Shown here one piece after another: positions 24,051 to 36,521 of a DNA stretch of 64,000 nt. The position numbers and the translations under genes are program-made. The notes beneath the pieces were generated by a model. It did no database searches. It was not told the DNA's origin and saw only the letters and a list, made by a program, of their open reading frames with translations. This DNA comes from Leptodactylus fallax (Eukaryota; Chordata; Amphibia; Anura; Leptodactylidae), in assembly GCA_947044405.1 (NCBI GenBank), contig CAMRHE010000650.1:1-64000 (forward strand), given 5' to 3'. Every line of letters begins with the position of its first letter. Position 1 is the first letter of the stretch.

Positions 24051-24320
24051 TCCTGTTATGTCACATGACATGATACAGCTCTTCTCATACAGTAAATAAG
24101 ATACATTCAGTTAGTCTTCATATACTATGTATCATCTGCTGTTAAGAGACATTTATACAGTTTGGTTCACCTTTACTGTAGTTTGACCACAAAATGTCCT
24201 ATTCAAACATTCCTAACAATCCTAGTGTTTCTGCTGTATGTCTTTTCTAACTACACATTGCAGCAGGTTCCCCTTATTTAATTTATGTCTTGTTAGGGGC
24301 TTTATATAGTATGTCCAGAT

Positions 24321-25037
24321 CAGGGGTGTAACTAGCAAAGATTGGGCCCCATAGCAAGCTTTTGACTTGGTCCCCACCCCCCACGGCATAGCGCCCCCTT
24401 TCCTGGCCCCCACACATTATAACACCCCATTTACACCCATTATAATGTCCCAAAGTGGACTTCACACAGTATAATGCCCTATAGCAGCCCCTCCTCACTG
24501 TATAATGTTCCATAGTGGCCCCTCTACACAGTATAATGTCCCATAGCAGCCCCTGAACACAGTATGTCTCAAAGTGGCCCCTGCACACGGTATAATGTTG
24601 CATAGCAGCCCCTTTACACAGTATTATGTCCCATAGCAGCATCCATATAATATAATGTGTCAGAAGAGACCCCAGAGTATAATAATAGCAGTATTTGTTG
24701 GGGTTTGCCCAAGAAATACTCTTGCCGCTGGCCCGCAGCCTTACTTAACGATCCCCGCTCCTGCTCATGGTCGCCTCTGTTTCCCCTTCTTCCATCCAGG
24801 GGCCACAGCGACGTGATATGAGACACACGGGGCAGAAGGGGAAGTAGAGGCGGCCGTGAGCTGGATCGGAGATCGCTAAGTAAATAGGGCCCGTTACCTG
24901 CTGAGGTTAACCTGGGCTTACTCCAGCAGGAAACAGCCTATTTAAAAAAAAAAATTAAAAACAAGTAGCAGGGACCCACTGGGCCCCCCAAGGTCACGGG
25001 CCCTGTGGCAGCTGCTACGGTGGTACTTACACCACTG
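24321..25037. mobile_element. hAT-like element, family A, inverse orientation
   Basis: Ends CAGGGGTGTAACTAG and CTTACACCACTG, flanked by GTCCAGAT / GTCCAGGT (24313-24320, 25038-25045), an 8-bp duplication with one difference. The approximately 31-bp VNTR (ATAATGTCCCATAGCAGCCC) spans about 24410-24640. It is followed by the GC-rich block and poly-A segment seen in the 7785 copy. Confidence 0.87.
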
Positions 25038-25045
25038 GTCCAGGT

Positions 25046-25950
25046 AAAGGAGAAGAGATGGAAATCGTCTCCTCTCCAGATACTGTAGTCCATTTAAATA
25101 GTATCATACAAGTAATACTGTGAGTTTCAGGGTCAATGTGAGACTCCCACTGACCTCTAGCAAAACCAGAAAAAAGAAGCACAAGCTGTCTTATGTTTCA
25201 ACAGATGTTCTTCTTAAAGCCTGGACACCACAAAATACACTTTCCCTATGACATAGAGAAGTTGGTTAAATGATAACTATAGCTCCAGTGGGCATATGTA
25301 TATGCATGTGCAGCCGGCGCAGTAGCACAATGGCCTTTCAGGTATTTGAGTTTTTTTGTATCTATTAGATCCCATGCACTGGGTTACACTCTTTCCTATC
25401 CATGTCTGACTAGTGAGTACAGTGGTGAGGGATTTTTTGGAGAAATACTGTATGTGCAGTAGTGGAAATGGAATATATGTTCCTGGCCACTGTAATAACA
25501 CAATCATTTCATAGTAATTTAAGTTGCTGTGACATCATAGCAGTATTTCTATGTCTGATAATATCACAAGTAAGTTTCTATTAGGTGAGGGGTTGGGAAA
25601 TTATAGGTGGGTATCTACCAGATAAGATGCTATGACATCATAAGTAGATTTCCCTCAGGCAAGTCACTATGACTCCACCTGTGGATTTCAGTTAGGGCTG
25701 TCATATCATAAGTGGCGTTCTGATAATATCAAAAGTGAGTTTAAGTCAGGTACTACTGTAAGGGTTACAGACTAGGCAAGTGTGGACAATAGTGGTAGTA
25801 GTAGTGCACCCAGTACCTGGCTCAACCCAGGTGTTTTTGTCACAAGAGATGGTAAAAGAACCGAAATATTTGCATTGCAGAACACAATTTTTTAAAAGCA
25901 AAAATATCAGATTTAATATTGCAGAAAACTATATATATAGTTCATATGTA
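25046..25950. other. Non-coding stretch with degenerate tandem text
   Basis: Between 25520 and 25770 phrases such as TATGACATCATAAGTAGATT and its variants recur, suggesting a decayed minisatellite. No gene is seen. Confidence 0.4.
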
Positions 25951-27552
25951 CAGTGGGGAAAAAAGTATTTAGTCAGCCACCAATTGTGCAAGTTCTCCCA
26001 CTTAAAAAGATGAGAGAGACCTGTAATTGACATCACAGGTAGACCTCAACTATGAGAGACAAAATGAGAAAACAAATCCAGAAAATCACATTGTCTGATT
26101 TTTAAAGAATTTATTTGCAAATTATGATGAAAAATAAGTATTTGGTCAGTAACAAAAGTTCATCTCAATAATTTGTTACATATCCTTTGTTGGCAATGAC
26201 AGAGGTCAAACGTTTCTGTAAGTCTTCACAAGGTTGGCACACACTGTTGCTGGTATGTTGGCCCATTCCTCCATGCAGATCTCCTCTAGAGCAGTGATGT
26301 TTTGGGGCTGTCGCTGGGCAAAATCGACTTTCAACTCCCTTCAAAGGTTTTCTATGGGGTTGAGATCTGGAGACTGGCTAGGCCACTCCAGAACCTTGAA
26401 ATGCTTCTTATGAAGACACTCCTTCGTTGCCCTGGCGGTGTGCTTGGGTCATTGTCATGCTGAAAGACCCAGCCACGTTTCATCTTCAATGCCCTTGCTG
26501 ATGAAGGAGGTTTACACTCAAAATCTCACGATACATGGCCCCATTCATTCTTTCATGTACACGGATCAGTCGTCCTGGTCCCTTTGCAGAGAAACAGCCC
26601 CAAAGCATGATGTTGCCACCCCCATGCTTCACAGTAGGTATGGTGTTCTTTGGATGCAACTCAGCATTCACTCTCCTCCAAACACGACGAGTTGTGTTTC
26701 TACCAAACAGTTCTACTTTGGTTTCATCTGACCATATGACATTCTCCCAATACTGTTCTGGAACATCCGAATGCTCTCTAGCAAACTTCAGACGGGCCAG
26801 GATATGTACTGGATTAAGCATGGGGACACATCTGACACTGCAGGATCTGAGTCCCTGGCGGCGTAGTGTGTTACTGACGGTAGCCTTTGTTATGTTAGTC
26901 CCAGCTTTCTTCAAGTCATTCACTAGGTCCCCCCGTGTGGTTCTGGGATTTTTGCTCACCATTCTTGTGATCATTTTGACCCCACGGGGTGAGATCTTGC
27001 GTGGAGCCCCTGATCGAGGGAGATTATCAGTGGTCTTGTATGTCTTCCATTTTCTAATTATTGCTCTCACAGTTGATTTCTTCACACCAAGCTGCTTGCC
27101 TATTGCAGATTCAGTCTTCCCAGCCTGGTGCAGGTCTACAATTTTGTTTCTGGTGTCCTTCCACAGCTCTTTGGTCTTCACCATAGTGGACTTTGGAGTG
27201 TGACTGTTTGAGGTTGTGGACAGGTGTCTTTTATACTGAAAACAATGTAAAACAGGAGCCATTACTACAGGTAATGAGTGGAGGACAGAGCAGCCTCTTA
27301 AAGAAGAAGTTACAGGTCTGTGAGAGCCAGAAATCTTGCTTGTTTGTAGGTGACCAAATACTTATTTTCCACCATAATTTGCAAATAAATTCTAAAAAAA
27401 AATCAGACAATGTGATTTTCTAGATATGTTTTCTCATTTTGTCTCTCATAGTTGAGGTCTACCTATGATGTCAATTACAGGCCGGCCTCATCTTTGTAAG
27501 TGGGAGAACTTGCACAATTGGTGGCTGACTAAATCCTTTTTTTTCCCCACTG
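25951..27552 (-). mobile_element. Tc1-like transposon, near full length
   Basis: Ends CAGTGGGGAAAAAAGTATTT and, inverted, the same text. TA flanks are at 25949-25950 and 27553-27554. Long inverted repeats (about 200 bp) share ATTGTGCAAGTTCTCCCACT. The 1.6-kb length is that of complete Tc1 elements. A loose TIR fragment of this family also sits at 57032-57056. Confidence 0.95.
26165..27184 (-). pseudogene. Tc1 transposase, nearly complete but frameshifted
   Basis: Start [20 protein letters not shown] at 27184. The first 230 or so codons are open: helix-turn-helix [13 protein letters not shown], hook [19 protein letters not shown] with the first catalytic Asp, and [20 protein letters not shown] frameshift follows at about 26510. 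The HDNDP block holding the second Asp is preserved but followed by another single-base loss. ENLW is ENL-stop (about 26358). The C-terminal IANKGYVTNY is readable to 26165. Few lesions, so the copy is relatively recent. Confidence 0.92.
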
Positions 27553-27554
27553 TA

Positions 27555-28520
27555 TACATCACACCAATAAAGTTTACTTTGTCACACTTGTCACACTGAA
27601 GCTCCCAATATACTTCCCAATGACTACATCACATGCACATGTGGCCCTCCGGCACTTCATGTGTCTTCTTATTAATTGCATATACTACCTCTGTTTATAG
27701 TGTTCAAGGCGTAATAAATCTGCCCTATCAACTGCAATTCACTTCTTAGTCAACGGGGCTCAAAGGGGCATTATATGTCTCAGGGCAGTCAATCATACTC
27801 ATCCAAAGAATGGCACTTAAAGAGCCAATTTTAAGATGAGTTAAATACAATGGTGAAGCTGGGAGTAATCCATTCTCTGCTTCATTACTCGGCCCCTGTC
27901 TCTGCTCCGAAAGCAGTAGATGCGATGTAGTGACAGCGTTTACATGACTCCTGCTGCTCCCTGAAGCCTCCAGGACCAGAGGATAAGCCATCTTATATTT
28001 GTACATTGCACTGATGTGCTTACATTTGTTTTTTGTTTGAATTTGTTGTTTGGGGGTTCATTTAGTTTGGGTATTTATTTTTGGAATCTATTTTGATATT
28101 GGTTAATATTTATATTTATTGATGCATTATGAATTATAATATGTTGTAATATATTTATATATACGGACTAAATTAACTCAATTTGTGATATTTAGTGGGG
28201 ATTGATAAATATTATATTTGCTGATCATGTGTATAAGATTGATATAATGTTCCTGTGTACCACACTGTTCCAGTGTTTTTTTTTTATTTTCTGCAACGTT
28301 ATCAAATTTAATTGTGGTTATTGATTTAATAAAGATGAATTTTGGATTATATGGGATTTGTTGTTTTTGAGAACTATTATTGGTTTTTTGTCACTGGTTT
28401 TTAGTGTTCTCTAGTTTTTTTTGTGTATTTGTGGATTATGAGACCTTATATTTTTTCTGTATTTTAGCCAGATAAGACGTGGGACTGTTGGAAGCTAACT
28501 GTTGTGAAATCACAATATTT
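27555..28520. other. AT-rich non-coding stretch, nothing recognised
   Basis: No terminal repeats or frames could be supported. Confidence 0.4.
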
Positions 28521-28960
28521 TTAGGGGGCATTCACACTACAGTTAAAAGTCCGTTATGATATCCACGCCATTAATTACGGACATGATGTCTGTAATGATA
28601 GGCGTCTGTGAGTTTTTTTTGTTTGTTTTTTTGTTCTGCTTTCTGAGCATGTGCATAAAAAAAAATGGAATAGAAATAATGGACGGTATAATTGATGACC
28701 ATCCGTTACCATCCATCATACGTCCGTTAACCATAGTCCATTATTTTGAACAGAGTCAAAAGTCCCACACCTTGTGTTATTCACTCTGTTAAAATAACAG
28801 ACCTGTGACAGATTGACGAAAACGGACACTAGTGGACAACAGATTAAACCCCATTGAAATCAATGGGATTTTTAACAGATTTTGACTGATAGTGTCTGTT
28901 AATGTTTTCTGAGAGATGCTAACAGCGGACACTAACAACAGTAGTGTGAATGCCCCCTAA
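28521..28960. mobile_element. MITE with TTAGGGGGCATTCACACTAC ends
   Basis: A 20-bp perfect inverted repeat bounds 440 bp. Internal text around ATGGACGG and CCGTTA is also partly palindromic. A target duplication could not be fixed, so the superfamily is left open. Confidence 0.75.
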
Positions 28961-29838
28961 GTGGTTAGCAGCTTCTGTGACATAGCAAGTGGGAACGAAA
29001 GACTCCATTCACATCACATTTTTTATATCCTTGTAGTAAAAAAGGCATGTAAAAACATGAATAGACCCTAAGGTAAATTATAACATCATAAATCAGGAAA
29101 ATTCAGCAGTATGTTCTCCTGCATGCCATGAAGTCAAATGCCACCCTAAGGCTCAGACCACACATTTCAGAAACACATAGTATTTGGCTGTTGTGGAAAC
29201 ACATCAGATAAAAACACTGTGTTTTACAGTGACAAGAAAAGTGAGTGAGATTTCATATAAACTCATTCACATCACGTTGTGGGGGAAAATGCTACAGAAA
29301 AGCTGCGTTTCCAAAATGTATGTATTTTTAAAAATAGCAGCATGTTAATGTTAGTTACAGAGTCACAAGCATTTTCCCTATAGATTTAATAGGGGAAGAA
29401 AAAGTGCAGAGGTAAAACACAGCAAAAAACTCACAGTGAAAAATGGTGCAGAAAATGACACAACACATTTTTGGTTTGTTTATTTTCCAGTGTTTTTGGG
29501 CGTCTTAGACTAAATCATTTTGCTGTGGCACACCTGCAGGGATCCCACAGCTTTTAACCTTGGCATTTCAAAGGGTGAAAGCAATAGGTGAGGCTCACAG
29601 CCATAAATGACGTATCACGGGCATAAAACCTACAGTGCAGATCCTTTTGCAGTGTAGCTTTTAGTCACAACATATGGATGAGATCTGTATAAATATTCTA
29701 CACAAAACTGCTACTGTACATTGCTGGTGAGTCTGCCACGGCTAATCCATTGTGATCTCTCCCTGCATTTTGTATCAGAGCCCAGAAATCTAAAGTCATG
29801 CCTCTGCTTCCGTTCACTTTTGTGTGTGGTAGTGTCTT
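28961..29838. other. Repeat-rich non-coding stretch
   Basis: About 29148-29500 resembles the GGCTAAGGCCCCACGT MITE family by its CACACATTTCAGAAACAC opening and AACGCAGC-like interior. The rest shows nothing recognisable. Confidence 0.4.
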
Positions 29839-29877
29839 TATTCTTGTACAGAACTGCAGTGTGTCAGTGTCAGTGTG
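29839..29877 (-). promoter_or_regulatory. V2 recombination signal with altered heptamer
   Basis: Heptamer CACACTG (29871-29877) instead of CACAGTG, 23-bp spacer, nonamer ACAAGAATA. The critical first CAC is kept, but position 5 departs from consensus, which should weaken RAG cleavage. Confidence 0.9.
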
Positions 29878-30399
29878 TCACTCACTGCACAGTAATACAC
29901 AGCTGTGTCTTCCCCCTTCACACTCTTTATAAGCAGCTGGGTAGTCAGAGAGCTTCTGTCTATAGTCATTGAATATCTTAAGTGCAGCTTATTAGCTTCC
30001 ACCACTCCATAATCACAGATCTCTAGCCGAAGTCCAGGGATGTGCTTATACCAGATCAGAAGCTGGTAATTTGATATTTTGTGAGTACAATTCAAGGTGA
30101 CAGCTTGGTCTTCTGTAACATAAAGATCAGGATCCTGTGACACCTGAGAATCTGACTGCACATCTGGAAAACATAATAAAGATGCAGTAAATATCAGTTC
30201 TTAAATTGTGTTCTATTATAATTTTGACTAAGTTTATGTAGTATTTAGTAAAACAGATGATTTATTATGTAATACATATCTTATATATGGTAGCAAAGTG
30301 TGTCATTACCAGTAAATAGTAATAAAACCCATACTCACCTATAATAAGAGTAAGCAGTAATAGACCTGGAAGGATTGTTCTGCTATTACTCCACATCAT
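29878..30399 (-). CDS. T-cell receptor-like V gene segment V2, open frame
   Basis: Leader 30339-30399 (MMWSNSRTILPG), intron 30164-30338 with GTGAGT donor, V exon 29878-30163. The framework is complete (LNCTHKISNY, LIWYKHIPGLRLE, KGEDTAVYYCAVS). Coding parts look functional. The recombination signal, not the frame, is the weak point. It is more like V3 than V1 in the CDR1-FR2 area (NYQLLIWYK). Confidence 0.9.
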
Positions 30400-30490
30400 G
30401 TTGTACTGTGTATACCGCACCTTGTATCATCAGGTGTCTGAGGACTGTGAGGAGAAGATGTGACATATAGCACAGACCACACCTCGTGTC
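30400..30490 (-). promoter_or_regulatory. V2 promoter block
   Basis: Same order as V1: TGTGGTCTGTGC, TATATGTCACATCTTCTCC, CAGACACCTGATGATAC, then leader. Confidence 0.6.
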
Positions 30491-31533
30491 ACATGGCTAA
30501 CTGTCAGCATCTTATATAACTGATTCTCTTCTTAAGACGGATATATAAATGTGTTAGAGAGTGTTTGCGGTAGTGCATCTTAAACTATGAACTGTACTAG
30601 ACTACGATTGGTCCTGTAAAGCCAAACTATTACTGGTTATAGAAATGTTATGTGATGTTGTCTTGTGAGTGATGTAACCTCTTTATTGTGAAGTTATGGC
30701 AGATTATGTAAATGTATACTTGCACTGGTGGGCATGTGAGTGGTTTTCTGATCACTGCGTATACTTGAGTAGCATGTTGCATGGCAGTGTTGTCCTGGGG
30801 TCTGTTTTAAGTCTAGGTCTGCCTGTGAATTGTGATGCAGTTATTCCATCAGTTGGACTAAAGCAAGTGAAGTGGCTGTGATAGGTTACATAGCAATGAT
30901 GGAGAGAGCTACAACACTGTGCTGGTGTGGGAGAGTGGAGTTGGATTCAGTGACTATGCCTTGTTAAACTGTTGATTCTGTGGAGTATTATCCCACTTCC
31001 TACGGAACTGTGCCATTTTGAGAAGATCCATTGACCAATGGTGTCTCGGGGCATTAGTGCATTTCTGGAACATTTCCTGAAGAGAGACTGTACCATGGGC
31101 TCCTGTTGGGGAGCAGAGACTGACTGGTGCATAGCAGACCAGAGATGCAAGTGATTGATTAGGAGAAATATGCCCCTCAATGCATTAGGTGCAAATTATT
31201 TCAGTGTACAGTACATCAAGAGCATATGTAACACTGGTCTTGATGAATTCCCCTTTTTATTTGTTTTCATTCTCTTTTAAGCTAAAAGTGGTAGCAAATG
31301 TGAAATGGTTATCATTTTAACTACTTTTCTCTTCTCTTTACGTTTAAATCCTGGCTATGGTTAAAAAATACACTACAAAGTGTAAATCCAGGCTAAACAT
31401 ACACAGCCCAAGGTTCTCTAGACATGGTGCAGTACAAAAAGTTATCCCAAGCTCACAGAATGCTTTGATCCTGTCTAGTTCATTTATTTGGATTATTTGG
31501 ATAAGAAATAGTTCAGATATGCACAATGATATA
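30491..31533. other. Non-coding stretch, nothing recognised
   Basis: No open frame above chance, no terminal repeats and no tandem arrays were supported. Confidence 0.4.
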
Positions 31534-31904
31534 CAGGTGCATCTCAATACATTAGAATATCTTTGAAACGTTCATTCATTTCAGTAATTCAGTAATACAA
31601 TTCATAATCAGCGTCTTCCATGATTGTGTGTCCTACTGAACCAGACTGAGGGACCATTTAAAGGCTTAGGAAACCTTGGCAGGTGACACACTGAATTAAC
31701 AATACTGAACTTTTTTACAATATTCAAATTTTCTTAGATTTGGGTTTTCATTACCTGTAATCCAAAATTAACATTTACAGAAATAAAACACTTGAAATAG
31801 AACACTCTGTGTGTAAAGAATCTAGAAAATATAGGAGGTCACTTTTTAATTTAATTACTGAAATAAACGTTTCAAAGGTATTCTAATTTATTGCGATGCA
31901 CCTG
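31534..31904. mobile_element. Mariner-type MITE
   Basis: Inverted ends CAGGTGCATCTCAATACATT / TTGCGATGCACCTG with TA on both sides. Matching subterminal text AGAATATCTTTGAAACGTTC occurs on the left, and its inverse on the right. At 371 bp it is a deleted derivative without transposase. Confidence 0.9.
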
Positions 31905-31916
31905 TATACACCATGA

Positions 31917-31975
31917 TGCTATAACACCATGTCTGATGAAGGGAGCTAGTACTTCCGAAAGCTTACTATGGTATA
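31917..31975 (+). repeat. Single copy of the module that forms the 36.5-kb palindrome
   Basis: CCATGTCTGATGAAGGGAGC followed by TAGTACTTCCGAAAGCTTAC matches, in inverse, the loop and inner arm of the hairpin at 36522-36698. Confidence 0.6.
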
Positions 31976-32059
31976 TGGTTTACTGTATTTATTTCCTGGA
32001 TGATTTCTTGGTTATGATACAGAGTGTGTGTGTGATGATAGCACTGGTTATAAAGCAAT

Positions 32060-32553
32060 TTAAAGGGAATCTGTAAGGGCAATTTGGAACACTAAACCAC
32101 CCACACATCCATATGGCCCTGGGGTTTAGTGTCCCAAATCACCCTGTTATAACGCAACCCATGGCCGCATTAAAAATAAAAAAGCTTTATACTCACATTG
32201 CCGCTGTACTCCCTGCGCCTGCACAGTTCTTCAATGAAGCCAGAGGAGTACACCTCGGCTTCAGTGCGCATGCCCCACAGTTGCACAGTGAAGCCGGGGT
32301 GTCCATCTTTGGCTTCACTGAAGAACAGCGCAGGTGCCGGGAGCGATGCCAACAAAGAATTTCATGAATAAGCCGGACTGTTCTCGCCAAACAGCGCTCA
32401 TTGGACCCTTCTCTAGGTAAGTATAAAGGTTTTTTATTTTTAATGCGCCTGCGGATTGCATTACAACAGGGTGATTTGGGACACTAAACCCCAGGTCTTT
32501 AAGGACCTGTGGGTGGTTTAGTGTCCCAGATTGACCTGACAGATTCACTTTAA
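32060..32553. mobile_element. T2-type MITE
   Basis: TTAA at both ends, termini TTAAAGGGAATCTGT and (inverted) TTAAAGTGAATCTGTCAGG. About 150-bp arms share ACACTAAACC and TTTTTATTTTTAATGCG. 494 bp. Confidence 0.88.
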
Positions 32554-32853
32554 GGCTGAAGCACAGCTTCTGGCCATGGTGAAAACACTGCGGCAAAAAT
32601 CCTGCGTTTTACAGTACCTGCAAAGTGAATGGGATTTTAGCTCATGCTATCCACACATTGCAGATAAAAATCTGCAGTGGAAAATTGCAACAGCGGTGGA
32701 AATTCTACCTGTGGAAATGCTGTCGTTTTTCCTATAGGTATAATAAGGGTAGAGTCCGCAGAGGAAAACACTGTGAAAACGCAATGAAAAACGCTGCATT
32801 TATGCAGCATTTTTTTTTTTTTGCTGCGTTTCACTTTGTGGAGCTTTAGCCTA
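32554..32853. mobile_element. MITE of the GGCTAAGGCCCCACGT family
   Basis: Opens GGCTGAAGCACAGC and closes GGAGCTTTAGCC, with the family's interior (CTGCGTTTTACAGTACCTGC, TATAGGTATAATAAGGG). Other copies are at 37468, 43127, 44615, 45371 and 54540. Confidence 0.7.
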
Positions 32854-34371
32854 AAGGGGTTATTCAGTTTTTAAAAATTGATTTCTTATCCATAGGATAT
32901 CGATTTTAGGTTGACAAGTGTCCATCTGCTGAGACCCTCACAGATCTTCTGTTTTCCTGTCCCGACATGAGCTGCAGTGTGCATTTGCTGTACTTTTAAT
33001 AGCAATATTGTGAGTATTGTAGCAGTTGTCCTATTCAATGTGTGTTGAGGATTTTACTGCAAAATCTAAAATAGTATTGAAGTCTATTGTGAAATTATGC
33101 ATACAAAGTTGAAAACACATAAATGTGCTGCAGAAAGGACTCGTGGCAGAAAGATTATACATAGATATTTACTTCATGTACTGTTTGTGTTGTATATTAT
33201 TCCTTATAAGAATAAATGGTGTAATTTTTCATAGATTTTTCCTTTTATTCTAAATTGTCTTTCTATACTACACACAAATATTAAAAAACTATTCGATTGG
33301 TAGTTTTTCTAGCTTTTATAACTTCAATACCCATATGTTACACAGAAATACAAACATATTTTACACATTACACATTTCCTTTTAAGTGGAAGAGCGCCAT
33401 CTAGCGTTTGTGTTATTGAAATTGCATTTTCAATAAGAAAATAAATTAGCTATAAACAGAAATACACTCAAATTTCACAGGTATGATGTTGTCACCAGAG
33501 GGTCAACCACAGCAGCTTAACTGGTTGGGCAGTAGGTACTATAAACAGCAAATGCTTTGTTCTCTCAGGGACTTAGTCTCCGCTCCTACAGGTGCTGCAT
33601 CATAGACACATGCTAGGTTCACTAGGCTTGCCTTAGGATACTTTCAGGCTCGGTTCCAGGATTGCATTGCACAGGTAGCTGCAACAGTTGAAATGGATTT
33701 CTGGATGAAAGACCCGAAGGAACAGAAAAACCTCTCTTGTGAAAAAATCTTTTTCTTCCTGATATGACTAAAAGGTGTCAGAAAGTAATGTGCATAGGCT
33801 GTACTTCAGATGGTGTATAAAGGACACCACCCACAGCACAACCAATAATTGCAACTAGATTCCTCCTGTTTGGTTAGAATCATTGCGCCGCCCTCCTTCA
33901 AGAAAGTATTAGACCAAAGTAGTTACTATATAAAATAAGTATACAGGTCAATCATGGGTAAGATCCTAGCAAAGTTGCCCACTAAGTTGCTGTTTTGTAC
34001 ATACCCCCACAGTTACCAGTCAACCCCAACAATCACTCCACTCTTCAGATGCATTAAAGAAATAACAGCGGGTGAATAAGTTTCACAGCACACTAACTCT
34101 ACGGTGGTTTAAGCTCCACTGCCACCAAACTACTGGTGGAGCACGGCAGCTTGGATTGCGTGTTTAGTTAATTTAGCGATTAATTTTAGCTAAGGCACAT
34201 TTTGTATTGTATCTTTTGCTCTTATCATAATATATTTTTGCTAGATGAGGTGATAATAGGGATTATATACAATAGGGTCAGGTTTCAGTCGGGGGCACAC
34301 GCTATCTAGGGTGGTGTCCCCAAGATAGGTTCCTCCTCTTGGTAGGTTTTAATAGGGATAGCAGTGATATA
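32854..34371. other. Non-coding stretch
   Basis: The first 60 bp start CTAAAGGGGTTATTCAG, a likely T2-MITE fragment. The rest shows no gene or clear repeat. Confidence 0.4.
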
Positions 34372-35977
34372 CAGTTGGTACGGAAAGTATTCAGACCCCT
34401 TTAAATTTTTCACTCTTTGTTTCATTGCAGCCATTTTCTAAAAGCAAAAAAGTTCATTTTATTTCTCATTAATGTACAACTCAGCACCCCCATCTTGACT
34501 GAAAAAAACAGAAATGTAGATATTTTTGCAAATTTATTAAAAAAGAAAAACTGAAATATCACATGATCATAAGTATTCAGACCCTTTGCTCAGTATTGAG
34601 TAGAAGCAACCTTTTGAGCTAGTACAGCCATGAGTCTTCTTGGGAATGATGCAACAACTTTTTCACATCTGGATTTGGGGATCCTCTGCCATTCTTCCTT
34701 GTAGATCCTCTCCAGTTCCATCAGGTTGGATGGTGAACGTTGGTGGACAGCCATTTTCAGGTCTCTCCAGAGATGCTCAATTAGGTTGAGGTCAGGGCTC
34801 TGGCTGGGACAGTCAAGAATGGTCACAGAGTTGTTCCGAAGCCACTCCTTTGTTATTTTAGCTGTATGCTTAGGGTCATTGTCTTGTTGGAAGATGAACC
34901 TTCGGCCCAGTCTGAGGTCCAGATATCTCTGTATTTGGCCGCATTCATCTTTCCTTCAGTTGCAAGCAGTCGTCCTTGTCCCTGCAGCTGAAAAACACCC
35001 TCATAGCATGATGCCACCACCATGTTTCACTGTTGGGATTGTATGGGCAGGTGATGAGCAGTGCCTGGTTTTCTCCACACATACCACTTAGAATTAACGC
35101 CAAAAAGTTCAATCTTCGTCTCATCGGACCAGAGAATCTTATTTTTCTCATAGTCTGGGAATCCTTCGTGTGTTTTTTGGCAAACTCTATGCGGGCTTTC
35201 ATATGTATGTCTTGCACTGAGGAGAGGCTTCCTTCGGGCCACTCTGCCATAAAGCCCCGACTGGTGGAAGACTGCAGTGATAGTTGACTTTTTGGAATTT
35301 TCTCCCATCTCCCTACTGCATCTCTGGAGCTCAGTCATAGTGATCTTTGGGTTCTTCTTTACCTCTCTCAACAGCGCTCTTCTCCCACAATTGCTCAGTT
35401 TGGCTGGACGTCCCAGGAAGAGTTCTGGTCGTCCCAAACTTCTTCCATTTAAGGATTATGGAGGCCACTGTGCTCTTAGGAACCTTGAGTGCTGCAGAAA
35501 TTCTTTTGTAACCTTGGCCAAATCTGTGCCTTGCCACAATTTTGTCTCTGAGCTCCTTGGGCAGTTCCTTTGACCTCATGATTCTCATTTGCTCTGACAT
35601 GCACTGTGAGCTGTGAGGTCTTATATAGACAGGTGTGTGCCTTTCCTAATCAAGTCCAATCAGTTTAATTAAACACAGCTGGTCTCCAATGAAGGAGTAG
35701 AACCATCTCAAGGAGCATCAGAAGGAAATGACATCATGTGAGTTTAATATGAGTGTCACAGCAAAGGGTCTGAATACTTATGACCATGTCATATTTCGTT
35801 TTTTCTTTTTTAATAAATTTGCAAAAATATCTACATTTCTGTTTTTTTTCTATCAAGATGGGGTGCTGAGTGTACATTAATGAGAAATAAAATGAACTTT
35901 TTTGCTTTTAGCAAATGGCTGCAATGAAACAAAGAGTGAAAAATTTAAAGGGGTCTGAATACTTTCCGTACCCACTG
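34372..35977 (-). mobile_element. Tc1-like transposon
   Basis: Ends CAGTTGGTACGGAAAGTATT / inverse GGAAAGTATTCAGACCCC, TA flanks at 34370-34371 and 35978-35979. Long inverted repeats (about 200 bp) share TTTCATTGCAGCCATTTTC-like text. 1.6 kb. A third distinct Tc1 family in the window. Confidence 0.94.
34590..35600 (-). pseudogene. Tc1 transposase, frameshifted
   Basis: N-terminus with MRSKELPKELRDKIVARHR and VPKSTVASIILKWKKFGTTR; a frameshift at about 35410. The middle (AKLSNCGRRALLREVKKNPK, RVARRKPLLS, LWSDETKIELFG) is readable in a second frame (35027-35437). The C-terminus [19 protein letters not shown] to VASTQY lies at 34590-34826. The region with the second catalytic Asp (near 34870) is broken. 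Confidence 0.9.
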
Positions 35978-36229
35978 TATGGGCTTTCCTTTATAGCCTT
36001 TTGGATGGGTGTTCCCAGAACCATTGAACCATGGACCATGATTTCCCTGCATCCTTCTAGCATACGTTATTAGCAACATATGCATCATCTGAATCACGGT
36101 AAGTGTTTGGTTTGTTAATCTTGTTTCAGGCTGCCGTGCTTGGATTATGTGTTCCCCTTTTTTTTAACCTACATATTTTATATTTTGAGGGCATTAGGTT
36201 GTGCTGTTTTATGTTTGGAATTTCATTCT

Positions 36230-36339
36230 TGTGATGCTAAGATATTTTAACTTATTTATTAAAAGTTATATATTAATATTCAATTGTGATGCTAAGATAT
36301 TTTAACTTATTTATTAAAAGTTATATATTAATATTCAAT
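36230..36339 (+). repeat. Perfect 55-bp tandem duplication
   Basis: Two abutting identical copies of a 55-bp AT-rich unit beginning TGTGATGCTAAGATATTTTA (36230-36284 and 36285-36339). Lack of differences implies a very recent event. Confidence 0.93.
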
Positions 36340-36521
36340 TGTTATAATTTTTGTGATTATTATTTTGGATTATAAATGGATCAGAACATGACAGACATAA
36401 CAAACTTATGTGAGCCTGTCTGTAGATTTCTTGACTATTTGATTTGGTCTTGATAGGCCAGTTTATTACATAATCCTCTTAGAATCTGGCTCCAGCTCTT
36501 TTCCCTCTTTCTCTTTCACAT

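Noticed and set aside
26535..27203. 222-codon plus-strand frame
   Set aside because: Antisense shadow of the Tc1 transposase at 26165-27184.
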